DNA of 64,000 nucleotides from Aaosphaeria pasadenensis. Taxonomy: Eukaryota > Ascomycota > Dothideomycetes > Pleosporales. Position numbers and translations under genes: made by a program. Under the pieces are notes generated by a model. That model was not told the origin of the DNA. It did no database searches and saw only the letters and a list, made by a program, of their open reading frames with translations. Below, piece by piece: positions 41,850-54,407 of the stretch. Where the stretch lies: the NCBI GenBank assembly GCA_022813625.1, contig JAKLMB010000008.1, forward strand, positions 1,302,001 through 1,366,000, written 5' to 3'. Numbering within the stretch: position 1 is the stretch's first letter; each line of letters starts with the position of its first letter.

Positions 41850-44803
41850 TTGATGATGATAATAATCTCCAACTATGATGCACGTCAGGCAGCGCGTCGC
41901 GAGGTTACGCTGTTCAGGATATCAAGCAGCCATCTTGGTGTACATCTAAGTAATAGCGGGGTATCTAGACGCTTTTTCACCTGTGCTTCGTCGTATTGAA
42001 TACGCAGAGCTGCACTTAAGACCCCGGTTTGTGTAGGGCCTATCATAAGTCGAGTCAGGCAAATGAACGATGATCGAACATACGAACGTCAACAAGACCA
42101 ACTAACTCACAAGCGAGGTTGGTTTGAAGGTACTGTGTAGGGACACGATGCCCAACCTTTACAGCATACCGCGGTTCCCATCCGGAAAAACGGTTGAGCT
42201 TCAGCGTCATTGCGGTGGTACGAATAGATTGCGGTGGTACGAATAGATGACCGTACTTGTTGGAACACGAAGAAGACCCAAAAATTGACGCCAGGGATCA
42301 TGTCAGGCTACATCTTTCCCCTGGCACTGGGATCCGGCGACTTGCGCACTCCTGCACTGATCCACATCGGTAGGGTCGACATGAGGGCTCGGGCCATGCA
42401 AGATAGGCGCAGCATATACCGCAATGGGAAGCAGAAAGATATGTACGGCACCTTGCCCAACTAGAAGGAGGACAAGACTGGTCCTTGCATTCACACCGCT
42501 GCTGCAACCGCCGCTGCCACCTTGTAGTTCTAGACTTCCCAGATCGTGGTTGTTGTAGTAACATGGGTGCTGTGTCCCGCACTCCTCACGACTAGAAAAT
42601 GATGGCTGGATCAATACTTCGTGCTTGCATTCTGGGCGGCCTCCATGTCACCAAAGCACAGGCATGCAGTAGCTTACAAGGACCAGTGGTCTTCGCAAAA
42701 CTTCGACGATCTTGCCGGGTTCTTTATGCATACCGGAGTCTTTCTGCAGATCGAATTCGTTATGCATACCGGGTTCTTTGCGCATACTGGTTTCTATGCG
42801 GGTTCTTCGGGTTCTTAGGTAAGAAGAAGTTGACGCACGGAAGTTCTGAGCGTATACAACATCATCTGTTCCTGCGTGTGGGATGATTCAACGTCATGCC
42901 CTACGAGCTGCGATACGCCTTTCGTCGTCAATTCTGTTCTCGTTAGTCTTATAAAGCAGAATGATAACGGATGCGACCCTTCCTGTAAAGAAGGAAAGTA
43001 GTATAGCTAATGATTAGAATTTCTCTTGGGTTTCGTATTTCGTTACCTTCGAAATTCATGTTGAGGAGTTTGCGGGATGTGAATCTGCCCAGTAAAGGTA
43101 ATAACGAGGCTCTCAGAGGACGACCGAGAGTGCCGTGGATCCACATCAAGATAGTGGGGCATAATCCTCTCAAGCTGATCCCATGACTCCGGACCAGCTC
43201 AACTTCATGTAGCCCGCTTTACGACTCTATGTAGATCCGGGATTTAGAGCAATATGTAGGTTTGCAGGGTCTCAGCGGCTGGGCTGATTTGCGTATTTAC
43301 AGCATGCTCCTAGAGGGTCCACTACGACGAGAAATTCTTGAGTCGCAGATACAATCTGCGGCCCTCTTCGTTCGGAATCATGCTTATAGGATACTCGGCA
43401 TCCATTTAGCTTTTATCCACTTCGAGACTGCTGATGTGGGGATGAACATATTACCGTAGAAAATATACGAGTGTCTGTGCCGTACGAGACCCAGTGATTT
43501 CAATCGTAACAAATGCACAGGCTTGCACTTACAACGAATATACTGTAACACTGCGCAAAACGCGTTAGATTCTAGGCACCAGTTGACTTTCTTTACTACC
43601 TCGATTGCAAAAGTGGAGAAAGTAAAAGGCCTTGAAATCCTTAATGATTTCCATTAGATACAGGCTTCAGAAGGTTACGAAGTTTGCACTCGAACTTCGT
43701 TCTCAATTGCTCGATACAGATGAGGGTAACTGAAATATCGGTGCTGCGAACAACCTTGTTCAAACCGGCAATACTTTTCAATTGAGATTCTAACTCTGCC
43801 TTGTTATGTCCGTATATCATGGCAATGCGCTATAGATGTTATTAAGTTTGTAAAGTCAGCTTGAAGTTACGAACCACTATATCCACCATAACCCTCCATT
43901 TTACAGCCTCGGTATTCTGTACAATGCAATGGTCGATAATCTCTTCGCAAGCGAACTCCCAATTTGCTAGTAGGGGATCGATTCGTGGCATCGCGGACCA
44001 GGTGGAAGTGTGTCGCAATGCTGGGGTATGGACCGCCTGATACAAGTTAATTGATACCCGCACAGTCCTGTATAGCCATACTCCGTACAGTTACCTGCGT
44101 TGCAGCCATTGATTCAGGGCTATTGCGAAAGCCATGCATGGCACTTGTCTCTCGAACAGTCTGAGGGTGTTCAATCGGTGTGGACATATACCCAAAATGC
44201 GGAGAAAGTCGTGGAGGCCAGGGCCGTGGAGGCGGCCAGCTTGGGACTACCAAGTATGGTTGACGTTTTTGGTTTTGGTAATTCGCATTCATAATATCAT
44301 ACCGGAAGGGCAGGGCGGCGGGGGACAGTTGAGATGCGAGAAATATTAATGCTCCTAGGAGAATCGTGCGCAACACTGATTATGCTCGCTAGGTACAGTA
44401 GGAGGCAGATATTGGTGTGGTAAACGATGGGCGCTGAGGCAACCTCCGTGCTACGTAGAGGAATGCAAGGGTCTGCCAGTCAATTGTCGAGTCACCACAT
44501 CTGCAGGTCATCAGTGTCTGGAACCCATGGGTACGGGCATGTCTTGATCGGCGATGATTCAAGTGAGGGTGTTTTGGCTTCTTGCACATCGGCCTATCGA
44601 TTCGACGGGATTTCATAATGAGCGAGGCATGCAACCGCCATACTAATATACGGAATATCTCACATCTCTGCATCATGAGTGATCCTGCAATACGAAGTAT
44701 CCAGATAAGACAGCTCCTGAAGACCCTGGACGACCAAAAAAGCAATATACCCAGCTGATATCCTTTCATTCCCCTCCATTAGGCCACAGACATGCATGAC
44801 ATG
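41850..44803. other. Gene-poor stretch with repeat R4 fragments
   Basis: No gene supported. Fragments of repeat R4 lie at 42160-42300 (CAGCGTCATTGCGGTGGTAC) and 42440-42480 (GGCACCTTGCCCAACTAGAA). A short direct repeat GGTTCTTTATGCATACCG / GGTTCTTTGCGCATACTG is at 42718-42800. Frames at 43262-43459, 43842-44063 and 44047-44376 have no supporting features. Confidence 0.45.
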
Positions 44804-45115
44804 CTAATTAGATCGAGTTGGATCGTATGGCAAGGCTGTCAAAGATGTATTTGCATTAGCTGAACCGCTAATCCTAGGCACTGCATATATTAAAGGACGC
44901 CCGCAGAAGGGTGCAATCGACCTACATAACTTCTTGAAGCATTGATTCATGCGCCACTGGAGGATTTGTTCTAAGACTTCGGAGATGTCCTCTGCCACTA
45001 ATTTACTGTTTACAGTGTGCAACAGTGTCCTAAACTGGTCGTAGCGAAGTGTTGCTGATAAAGCTTTGATTGCGCCGTATTGCACAGCTTTTGGCCCTCA
45101 TCCTTTGTAATCCTC
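44804..45115 (-). pseudogene. LPYDPTR family, decayed copy
   Basis: The minus strand encodes ITKDEGQKLCN in one frame, then after a frame change LHTVNSKLVAEDISEVLEQI and LQWRMNQCFKKL, ending LPYDPTRSN. It aligns with the gene at 19966-20400 (ITKEEGQNLCN, LVGEGIPQVSEDI, LRWRMTNAFKRI, LPYDPTRTQ). The 5' exon is not detectable. A frameshift near 45075 marks it as a pseudogene. Confidence 0.7.
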
Positions 45116-48043
45116 TACTCGTGCTGTTAAACACAAGCAAGGTACTTGGTGTTTCTATAGTACTTACATACACGATGGTCTATCATTATACAGCTGAGCA
45201 CAAAGGTACAAACATGAAAGCTTTTGGAAGTACACAGGGCACTGGCTGACTTACTGGATAGCAAGGTTGAGCTTAAATCAGGTGAAGGCCGTTACTGATG
45301 GGTTCACACCTCGGACGCACGTGAGATATAGCACATTACTCTATCTTGTTGAGCTACACCTAAGAACATATCAGGGTAAAAAGGTCAAATATACGTACAT
45401 ATGGCAATGTGTAAGTGAGCTTGTCGCCCTAAGTAGTGGACTATTAGAGGTCTAAACTTCTTTGCAGTGCATCTGCGGCAAGCCTTCTATTCCTATTCGA
45501 AATCCTTCCTGTGTTGCTTGTAAGACTCCCCGATGTGCGCGTTGCGACACCAGGAAAATCCAGGTAAAATAAATTACTGGATGTGGCCCCACACAAATAG
45601 TGGCAGATGCAGAGTTATACCGAGGAAGAGTAGGCTTACAGTAAGGAAGAGTCAGAACAAGGTAGCGTAGATTTGGAGAGGACGAGCGGAATTGGAGAAA
45701 GGAATGGCAGATTTGCGGCGATTGCAAATGGACTTGAAGAAAGGAGAAGCACAGGCTACACCACCTAATTACCATTCTTAGGCACAAAGAAATAAAGGAC
45801 AGTTGCTGCCAGCAACAGTACGTTCACACAACTGATATACCTTGATGTAATCACTCACCTTATACGCAGGAAGTTATTAGAAGGTCTCTCCGCATTCACA
45901 ATATTCGTTTTATCATTCCTCCATTTTTGTGCTATAAAACGCTGGGAATACCCGAGGTATTTACTTCACGAGGATGATGATGTAAACTTATGGCTCTTTG
46001 ACTAATTAGAATCATCAGCTTCCAGGTGAGCGATCAGCAGTGTACCCTACTTTGCCAGTGGCCATGGCGTGTCCGGAACCAATTGACTTGATGCTTAACC
46101 TACAATGCCTTTGCTTCTGCAATATTCCGTTCACTGTCTTGGCCGTGAATGATCACACAGATTCGAGCACGATGTTCACATCCTTGCAATAAATCTAACT
46201 CATTAATGGGTTTCCCTCTCTACTTCCAAGCTCCTAAGGAAACCATAGGTTGCAGCGTTTTGCTTGCACGATCAGTGACTCTCGTGCATCACCACGTCAG
46301 ACCGTATTCCGTGATATTTTGCAAGAGCAGTATGTTCCAATATCACTGGGTTTCCTCCGTGCGCCAATCCATCCCGCGGAGAAGGGCAATGGTGGAGTCA
46401 TTATCTAGCGTATTCAAAAGGGCCAGAACAATTTAGTCGTGACAACCTGCAGATTGGAGCTGGCGGCCGTCAGTACCATTAGCAATACGTTGAGAAGGGG
46501 ATGAGCAATCAACCCTGGCTGTTGAGCTTGGCTGCGTACAAGGGAAAAAGCACTGATAATTATTGAGCAGGTTGGGTGACATATAACTGACTTATTAGCG
46601 TACTAGGTCGCACTAGAAGCGTCTAATTCGACTTGTTTGGCCACATGCGACTGCAACGTGGGGACAATATGACTGAACCACCACGCACGATGCCTACGGC
46701 ATCATGGCCTCTTAGTTGCGGGATTCGATGGATTGGCCACTAGGCAATCTGTACTCATTCAGGCTAAACCTGTAGTACACCGCGCTGGATTGCCACTTAT
46801 GTATGATTGCCTTGAGATGGGCACATCTGTCACACGAGTTCATACATGAACGCCATGATGTGTTGCGTGAAGCTCCAGGAAGTCTGTCCCACAAATAAGT
46901 AACCAGATGGATTTTGCATGCTCAGTCGTCATCTTTAATTGCCCTCGATCTCATACCGTCAGAATGACGACGTCCAACTTGGTTTGAATGGCATTGAATG
47001 TTATACATTACTTGCATCCCTCTGCCCTCATAGCATCGTGCTTGCTCGCTAACTGTCGCCGAACGCCGAGTACCAGTGCGTCGGATGGATTGACGGACAG
47101 AAAGAGACGCACAACTCTTTTTTTCATGATCGTACTGGCTTCGACCTATATATCAGAAGCGTTAGTGTTGGTGTACCATTTTGCAATGGAGAAAGAATGG
47201 TGGCCCTCGCTACACAGACTCTCTTACATGTGATAGCTTCGATTATGATATGGGGGGGCCTGAGTCTGGGACTGCTGAGTACATCCGAGCCATCGTGGCC
47301 CCGGTATCATCAATCTTGTATCATCAGCTGTCTCTTCGAGACTAGTAGTTAGATCCTCAATAGGGTCTCGTTTTTGCCCCCATAAGTAGATTACTATAAT
47401 ATTATCCTGTTGACCCTGGAAGCTTCCCAAGTCGTTTGCAGCTTTGTGCTTGCGTGCTAAACAATGGCAACCCAAAATTATACGGAGTCAATCGCTCGAC
47501 TTTACAAGGGAATACCAACGCAAGCGCTTAGAAGAGCAAGGCTGGTTCGCCTACATCAAAAACTTCCGCATCTTTTTACCGTGCCTCTTACCAACCAGAA
47601 ATGTGAGAGGGAGACTCTGCATCACCGTTTCGATCCTCGACCTTCTGATCAACAGAGTTCTTAGAGTCTTAACACCAAGACAGCTCGGCGTCATCACAAC
47701 CAAATCGCATTAGATATGATTTCCCGGTGTTATTGCTACGTGAAGCATGCCACTCCGGCGCTTCGAAAATTAAGGCAATTGAAACGATATGTAATTCAAT
47801 TTGATAGATAAGTAAAGAGAGGTAACATTGTGACGGTATTGCAGTTGAACCTTCAGCTGTGAAAAGAGGCATTGGGGGGAAGGGGATGTCTGACATGATA
47901 GAATAGAAAATTTTTGATCCTGAAGAAGTCCGAGCAGCGCGGTCTGAAAGACCCTACCCAAGGCCCTGTAAACTGATTATCATCCGGGCAGTGGGAGATA
48001 TAATGCTACCTAGGCTGTGGATGCTTTAAATAAGAGCAATACT
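45116..48043. other. Gene-poor stretch
   Basis: The only candidate is a 66-codon frame at 47464-47664 with a good fungal start context (AAACAATGGCAACC) and a basic middle (ALRRARLVRLHQKL); without paralogue or motif I leave it uncalled. The rest holds scattered short frames only. Confidence 0.4.
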
Positions 48044-48859
48044 CTACTTGGCAGCTGTAGTCGATACAAGGCCTAAAGCAATAGCTCGCATTTCGGGGTC
48101 TGGCTTGACATATTTAAGAAGACCTTCCACAAACAACGTTACCGTCGCCGGAATCAACGAACCTGCTTTGAGAAATAAAAATGTAGCTTCATAAACGTTG
48201 GGTGGGCCTTCCTTAATTTGAATCTTTTGCAAATGAGCTTTCCTCCATTCTTTGCCCCCGGTCTTTTCTCCAATGATACCAGAATCTCTGTGTATCAGCG
48301 CGTGGGATGCATTGGCCATGTACAGCAACCATCTTTCCTCTAGAAAGTTGCTATACATATCAATTACCCCTTTCATTAAAATAATCGTAGCCATGATTAA
48401 CCGCAAAGCAGCCAAAAGGACTTTTGACTCAATGTCTTCTTTGCTGTCATGTACCATATTCTGCATGCAAGCTTGTGTAAGACTTCCATACATCAACGGC
48501 GAAGTTAACTCTAGGCGCTCTGGCGGTCGAGTCTTATTCAGAGCTTCTAACAGTCGTCGGCCCAGAAATACTCGAAAATTAGAGAAGTCGAAGACATATC
48601 CGAAGTCATATTTTTGCACTTCAAGGTGTGGGGTGTGGGTCCAGTTGGCAATTGGAGGTTCCGGCGTGGGTACGATTGTGGGACCTAGGGTAGATACGGT
48701 TACGGACCCTGGGGTGGAGGCCGTTCCGAAACCCGGCGTGAGCGTTGTTGAGGGGGGATCAATCGTTTCGTGCAGGCCGGGTAGCTGAAGGTCACGGAGC
48801 ATGGGAAGTTTTCCGTGATGTTCGTCCGAGGGAGAACGTGACTTTCGCTTGGAAGCCAT
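48044..48859 (-). CDS. Unknown 271-residue protein
   Basis: Start chosen at 48859 (MASKRKSRSPSDEHHGKLPM), a basic, serine-rich N-terminus like those of fungal nuclear proteins; the frame is open up to 49174 but that extension looks non-coding. A Thr/Pro-rich linker with TPG/TLG units (TSTPGSVTVSTLGPTIVPTP region) precedes a helical domain with YDFGYVFDFSNFRVFLGRRL, ESKVLLAALRLIMATIILMK and FVEGLLKYVKPDPEMRAIAL. The FGYVFD phrase recalls the FGYVDG family at 15358, but the alignment is too short to claim homology. No domain recognised. Confidence 0.55.
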   Translation of the reverse strand: MASKRKSRSPSDEHHGKLPMLRDLQLPGLHETIDPPSTTLTPGFGTASTPGSVTVSTLGPTIVPTPEPPIANWTHTPHLEVQKYDFGYVFDFSNFRVFLGRRLLEALNKTRPPERLELTSPLMYGSLTQACMQNMVHDSKEDIESKVLLAALRLIMATIILMKGVIDMYSNFLEERWLLYMANASHALIHRDSGIIGEKTGGKEWRKAHLQKIQIKEGPPNVYEATFLFLKAGSLIPATVTLFVEGLLKYVKPDPEMRAIALGLVSTTAAK

Positions 48860-49174
48860 GTTGAGCAAGCAGTTGTACTGATGCATCAAGTCTGTATTCT
48901 TAAGTACTAGAACTCTGACTGCCCCGTACAGGTCATTTCTCGATAGTATTGTCCCAAACCTCTGTCCTGCATCTGGTGGCTTGGGCATGTGCAACGACGA
49001 TGCCCACAGTCCGCGCCTTCCTTGCCAGGAATTGCAGCCACTGTGAGGCAGGATACTTCTGCTCATCCACCGGATCAGTGAGTGATCATATTGAAAGGTG
49101 TAATCGCCCGATGTGCGGATCCGGTTGCAAAATATATTCCACCGTCTCTTCAAAATCATCCTCAAATCGAACAT

Positions 49175-50320
49175 TATTCCAACGCTTTACCGACATGGTG
49201 CTAGAATTACATTCTCGACCGCTGACGTCTTAGGTAGACTCGTAACTCAAAATGGTATCCGTCCAGAGGGAGCCCTGGAGGGTTCTCAAGAGAGGATCTG
49301 ACAACGTCTAACCCTGTTACGAAGCCTTGGTGTCCCCGAGACCCATCGATCGCATAGCAAGCCACTGGAGCAGTAATGCAGAACTCATATTCGTGACTAA
49401 CCTGATAGACACCGCACTACACACCACGATCCCCACCCACGTGGCCAGTGTTCCTCCTCTTTACCCCTGCTCCTTCCTATTCCCCCGATACGCAGATAAA
49501 AGAAAAATGCCTCATTACCAAGGATAGATCTGCATATTGATCCTACTAAATCATCATGTTTAGGCCACTATAGTCATAACTTAAAAGACTTCTGCCTACT
49601 AAGAAGCGTGCCTTTATACAGGCTGGTCGAGTAGATGTAAAACTAAAGTTCGATATAACTAACTTTCCGTAAGGACAAAGAGAACATGCCGTGTTAACTT
49701 GAACGCTGAAGGCACGATCTTCGCGAGCAATCGCATTGATAGGGATAGGGATACTTAGAATAAGTGCACTACTAACTGTCGTATCCTTTAGTTACTATTC
49801 TCTCCCGTAATATCTCCTTGATGTCGTCGTATAACCTCAAATGTAGATCTGTCCATCGCCTCCCTCTGTGAAGGCGTTTTTTATAACGCAGTGAGACTCC
49901 CTCGAATGCATCCCAACTAGTCATGTAATCAAGTGCCGTGAAATTTGAAGAAGATCGAGATTTAGGACGCTGCCGAGGAGATAGGCTTCAAAGCACCTAC
50001 CATCCACGTCTTTACGATGCCCAGAAGGGTGGCGTCGCGTAAGGCCATGGTCTTATCCAACAAAGTTTCAATCACTTGTCCACCGATCGTCCTGCTCGAG
50101 CTTAGTTTCCGAATATTCAAAACCCGCTTTCCTACGACTTTGCTCAGATGCCAGCGTCATACTCTACTTAGGCCCTAGCTGTACTCAGTGTTACACAAGG
50201 CGGCTAGGGAACGAAATAAATACCGGGCCAAAAAGAATTTTCACGGAAAGCTAAACGAGAGACACAATTTTCTTATCTTTCCCTCCTTGTCAAATTATAC
50301 AGCTTCCTCCATCTCTACAC
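49175..50320. other. Gene-poor stretch
   Basis: No gene supported; only short frames without motifs. AT-rich from 49540 to 49900. Confidence 0.45.
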
Positions 50321-51523
50321 ATGCTCCCTACCCACCAAAACGATGCCTCCAAGGTCGACTGCAGGAAGGAGATCTCAGAGAAAGTTAGGGCCTTTGACTC
50401 ATTTATTAGCAAAAATGAGAAAGCGAGCGCTGCCAAGATTAATGTACCTAGCAATGGCTTTTCGCTTGAGAAATCGTCCTTTAGAAAGAATTGTTTTCTC
50501 AGACACCCGCAGCGTACAGTAATAGATCGGATCCGAATAGGATCTGTCTATCACTTGGAGGATATCTTTGAGGAGAGTCCGCCTCAAGAGATTATGATTG
50601 TCGACTTGATTCAATGCGCCGCACATGACGACAGAGTTGCTTTTGCTTTAGTATTCGACACCAAGACTGTGCGAGATGCAGTTAAACCAGAATGCAGCTG
50701 GCCATATCAACTCCAGGGCGACGAGATGCCTCAATACGTTCTTAGCAATGTTTTCTACGCTTTGGACAAACGTCTCTTCACAATGAACTTCAAATTTGCC
50801 AACGAGACTGTGTCCTCTTATTGTGGATTCAATTTCTACCGTTGGGATCTGGAAGCTTTCAATGCATCTCACGCGGCGGTGAACTACGCCTTCACTTCCT
50901 ACAACGAACCAGTGTCAACCCTGTTCTTTCAGAAGGGTGGTGAAGATGGGTCAAGGGGGCTATCCCGAGAGATCAGATTCCAGGTGTACGCAGAGATATT
51001 CTCGCCTATGGTGTTTACAGCTCGCAAACCAGCCGGAACTTCAAGCAAAGGCTTCCTAGCAAGCTATGAGTTCTCCGACAATTCTGAAAACGAGTATGGT
51101 ATTCTCTTAAGCACAGAGGAGGTCCAGAATGCAATGTACGACGCGCGTATAGACATAGGCATCCTTGACCTGCTTCATATGGTTCCTACAGAAATATCTT
51201 CAACTACGGGAATCATCTACGGGTCCGGCCGGACGAGTCTCCGAATCCCGCTGCCAAATCTCGGAAGGCTAGGAATTATGGCAGCTCAGCTAGAGCCAAC
51301 CCTCCCAATCTTTCAGACTATCAGGAGCTGCGTGGGACTCTACAAGAAGGTCCGGAAGATTAGAATTACCATACTCCACTCTGGGGTGATTACTGAGGAA
51401 GGACTAGCAGAAGAAAAGGAGCTCATGCAAGGACTGCACAAGGATGTTGAATGGGTTGTTAACATTTCGAACTGCTCCAATATGGCTCAAATCCACGCCA
51501 TGGACAACGCCTTACCGCAATAA
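50321..51523 (+). CDS. Unknown 400-residue protein
   Basis: Uninterrupted frame from ATG 50321 (MLPTHQNDASKVDCRKEISE) with even, protein-like composition. The middle contains GLSREIRFQVYAEIFSPMVF, which loosely resembles the L-P-x-E-I-R-x-x-I-Y core of fungal 2EXR/F-box-like proteins, but its central position argues against that. The frame closes at 51523. Immediately after it, another frame carries SLVEAWFDSFPQALVARVEI, and a further open stretch after an acceptor-like TTTAATACAG at about 51692 reads FVQTDVGYIVVANTGSTSVY. These may be 3' exons whose donors I cannot fix, so the C-terminus is uncertain. Confidence 0.6.
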   Translation: MLPTHQNDASKVDCRKEISEKVRAFDSFISKNEKASAAKINVPSNGFSLEKSSFRKNCFLRHPQRTVIDRIRIGSVYHLEDIFEESPPQEIMIVDLIQCAAHDDRVAFALVFDTKTVRDAVKPECSWPYQLQGDEMPQYVLSNVFYALDKRLFTMNFKFANETVSSYCGFNFYRWDLEAFNASHAAVNYAFTSYNEPVSTLFFQKGGEDGSRGLSREIRFQVYAEIFSPMVFTARKPAGTSSKGFLASYEFSDNSENEYGILLSTEEVQNAMYDARIDIGILDLLHMVPTEISSTTGIIYGSGRTSLRIPLPNLGRLGIMAAQLEPTLPIFQTIRSCVGLYKKVRKIRITILHSGVITEEGLAEEKELMQGLHKDVEWVVNISNCSNMAQIHAMDNALPQ

Positions 51524-52074
51524 CACTAAATCTTTGGTGGAAGCTTGGTTTGACAGCTTTCCACAGGCACTTGTTGCCAGGGTAGAGATTAAGGGGGAAA
51601 TAATAGTATCTCTTAATACTATCTGTGTAGAGATTATGAAGAAAAGGTACTAATTACCAGTACTTGATCTACTCTTCTGTAGTCTTTAATACAGCACGGC
51701 GTAGTAGTGCCCACAATCCGAGAAGTCAATGGAGAAGCACAGAGTGGATTTGTGCAAACAGATGTCGGTTATATTGTTGTAGCTAACACAGGTTCCACAT
51801 CTGTTTACGTATGCCATATCCATGAGCACTACACTCCTCGAGGGTTGATAGGCAGCATATTATGTTCCCACTCTTGATGCATCCAATTCAGCAACTTGGT
51901 CGGATGTAAGTGTTATTCCTCTGGTAGGGTTCTTGTCTTTGTCCAGAATTACAATCTGCCAAGCCCTTGGTTCGCAATCGACGTCCTGAAGACCCATAAA
52001 CACTGAAATCTTCATCTATCTCTATGCTGCTCAGATCGCCGCGGGGGAAGTAAAAGTGATCGGTTGCTTTTTTG

Positions 52075-52310
52075 GTGCAACAAAAGAGAAGAAAAGGGGG
52101 TCTCAACAAAACTACATTACCGCCAGGGGTTCGTGATGGTGAGAGGTGCAGCATTCGCCGCAATAGGAAGCAAAATGGTGAAAAGAGAAGCCACCTACGG
52201 AGTGGCACCTTGTCCAACTAGACGGGATCAAGGAGGACAATACTGCTCTTTGCATTTCCCTACTATTAGCGCTCGGAGCATGTAAATCCAATAGCTAGCC
52301 GACGCTTTCG
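52075..52310. repeat. Dispersed repeat R4, copy 3
   Basis: ACATTACCGCCAGGGGTTCG, GGCACCTTGTCCAACTAGAC and AATCCAATAGCTAGCCGACG match copy 1 (14540-14915) in order. Between the last two, copy 3 has about 45 bp that copy 1 lacks. Confidence 0.7.
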
Positions 52311-52789
52311 CCGAAACCATGCAGACACAAGGGTGACAGAGCCACGCTAGTGGGCTAAGAGGCGGATACAAATCATTATAGCTGAATGAAGGGTAAACCC
52401 GTCAAGCCAATCACCTTTGTAGGGAGAAACAGCGTCTCGCAACATACAGCTACTCCGTTGCCCCACAATCAATGTCATTAGGCGCGATATGGGCACTGAC
52501 GCGGATCGCTGTAGGCAGCCTCTACCGTACATAAAATCCACAATGTGCCTACTCTCACTGGGGCCGTCAAAGCCCTCATGCGTCGATACATGAAGGTCGT
52601 TGCAGCAAGGCTTTTAGCACTCACATCATCTTGCCTTGACACGAAGAATATTACCACAAGCACAACCGTACTCTCTTTACTTGTTTGTTGAACAGTTGCG
52701 GCAGGCCAGTAAAGCTTGTTTCGCCACCTTAAAGGATACCACACTTACAACACTTACAACACTTACAACACTTACAACCACAATTCATC

Positions 52790-54407
52790 ATGGACTACGT
52801 TCCGAACGATATCTTGCTTATGATACTGGAACTCGTATGTAGCCTTTCTTGAATCCCGTCAGAAGCTTACTCCACTAGCTTGGTCCCCATGAGTACGCCA
52901 TGTTATGTCGCGTCTCAAGAAGACTACAAGGTTTTGCCACGAAGAAGCTCTACCAGCATTTGATTATCGATCTCCATAGCAAACGCATGCTATCATGCAT
53001 ACGCGCCTGCTCTCAGTCAATCACAACTTTCACAAGGGCAGTGACATTTGTGGCAGAAAAGTTTGATCCTGCAACGAAAACACTGACAATGATACTGGTG
53101 CTGAGCCGCGCCCAAAATCTTGAGTCGTTCCAGTATGAATACTGAATTGCCAGTTTACCACCTGCTAAGACAGCTGCAGATATTTCTCATGGGATCCATT
53201 AGACGAAGTGACCCTGGCTACCATACGCGAGTTCTGTCCACGCATACACTCTTTCCGCGCTCCACTAGGGCGGGCGGATCTCCCTGAATTTGGACAGATG
53301 ATTTCGATCGATGATATCCATGTCGAGTACACTTTACGTCAACTCTTTCGTTACATAGAAAATACGGCCCGTACGACACTCGAAAGCTTGCGCATTGGTT
53401 GCGCCTTTAAAGACAGTTCGAAATTTGGCAATCACTTCCAGAATTTGCGGCAACCATGTCCCAACTTACAGAGATTCACTCTTGAAGGCGTTGATCTCGC
53501 AGGTCTCTTTTGGCGGATAGCATCAGTCGTACCCATGAATCAACTGACACACTTCGCAATCTGGCAATGCGACAATGCTGAAGGCTTTGTATCCGAGTGG
53601 GTTCAAGCGCAATCTACATCCCAACAGCTCAAACATTTGGCAATCTTCTTTCCTGCCTACAACGGCCATGTGACGAGCGATCATTTAGAAACACTCTTCA
53701 TGCATTGTCAACTTGAATCGCTTCAACTTACGTGGGCTCGCGATTGCGATGCAACGCCAATACCAGAACTTGGGGCTTCTTTACGAACACTCTCTTTGCA
53801 GTCAATTGAAAGAATAGCTTTTGACTTCGGAGATGTCATTGCTCAATTTCAGAGGCTACGTGCAGTAGAAGAGCTTGCACTCTCTGTACCAAGGATTCAG
53901 TTAGATCTATATGACGAATTGAAGAAACTATGGGTAATTATGTTTCTTTTCAAACAAGCAGGATTGGCACTGACTAATTATTCATAGCCTTCACTCGGCA
54001 ACTTGCCGAAGCTCAGGACCCTCTATCTAACACAACGCTGGCCCCCGGAGTATGAGGATTTTGAGGAGACTGAAGATATATTGTGTGATCAGTTCGCAGA
54101 GAATTTTTTTGCTTATATGCGCCACTGTTGCCCGTTGCTCCAGGGGCTTGTAATCCATCGGGGACATGAAAACACTGCCAGGATGTGCTACCTTAGATGT
54201 ACTTTACAAGGCGGGGAATGGTGTCAAGGGAAAGCAAGAGGTCTACTTGTACGCACTGAAACATTTTTTAGTTCCGCAGACCGTTCAGGCGTTTTATTGT
54301 CTGATCCAAACGTCACAGCATTTGGAGGAAAAGTAGGGCAATTCACAGAACAATACAAGTATCATGGAGAGCTGTGTACCGAACGGCAGCGATGGACGTC
54401 TCTTTGA
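52790..54407 (+). CDS. F-box protein with leucine-rich-repeat-like C-terminus, 490 residues
   Basis: Four exons: 52790-52834, 52879-53132, 53180-53933 and 53988-54407, with introns of 44, 47 and 54 bp; all junctions are GT/AG and in phase. The N-terminus is a classic F-box: VPNDILLMILEL, then after intron 1 LGPHEYAMLCRVSRRLQGFA, followed by YQHLIID. The body has leucine-rich-repeat-like segments (CPNLQRFTLEGVDLAGLFW, LEELALS-type strands, GNLPKLRTLYLTQ). F-box proteins of this type bind Skp1 and recruit substrates to SCF ubiquitin ligases; the substrate is unknown. A tandem repeat of ACTTACAAC (four units, 52739-52777) lies in the 5' leader just before the start. No lesions are visible; this is one of the best-supported genes here. 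Confidence 0.85.

Noticed and set aside
46149..47233. Small proteins at 46149-46436 and 46988-47233
   Set aside because: Isolated short frames with no start context, splice sites, motifs or paralogues.
50321..51523. 2EXR/F-box-like protein
   Set aside because: The REIRFQVYAEIF phrase lies in the middle of the protein and the rest of the domain is not evident.
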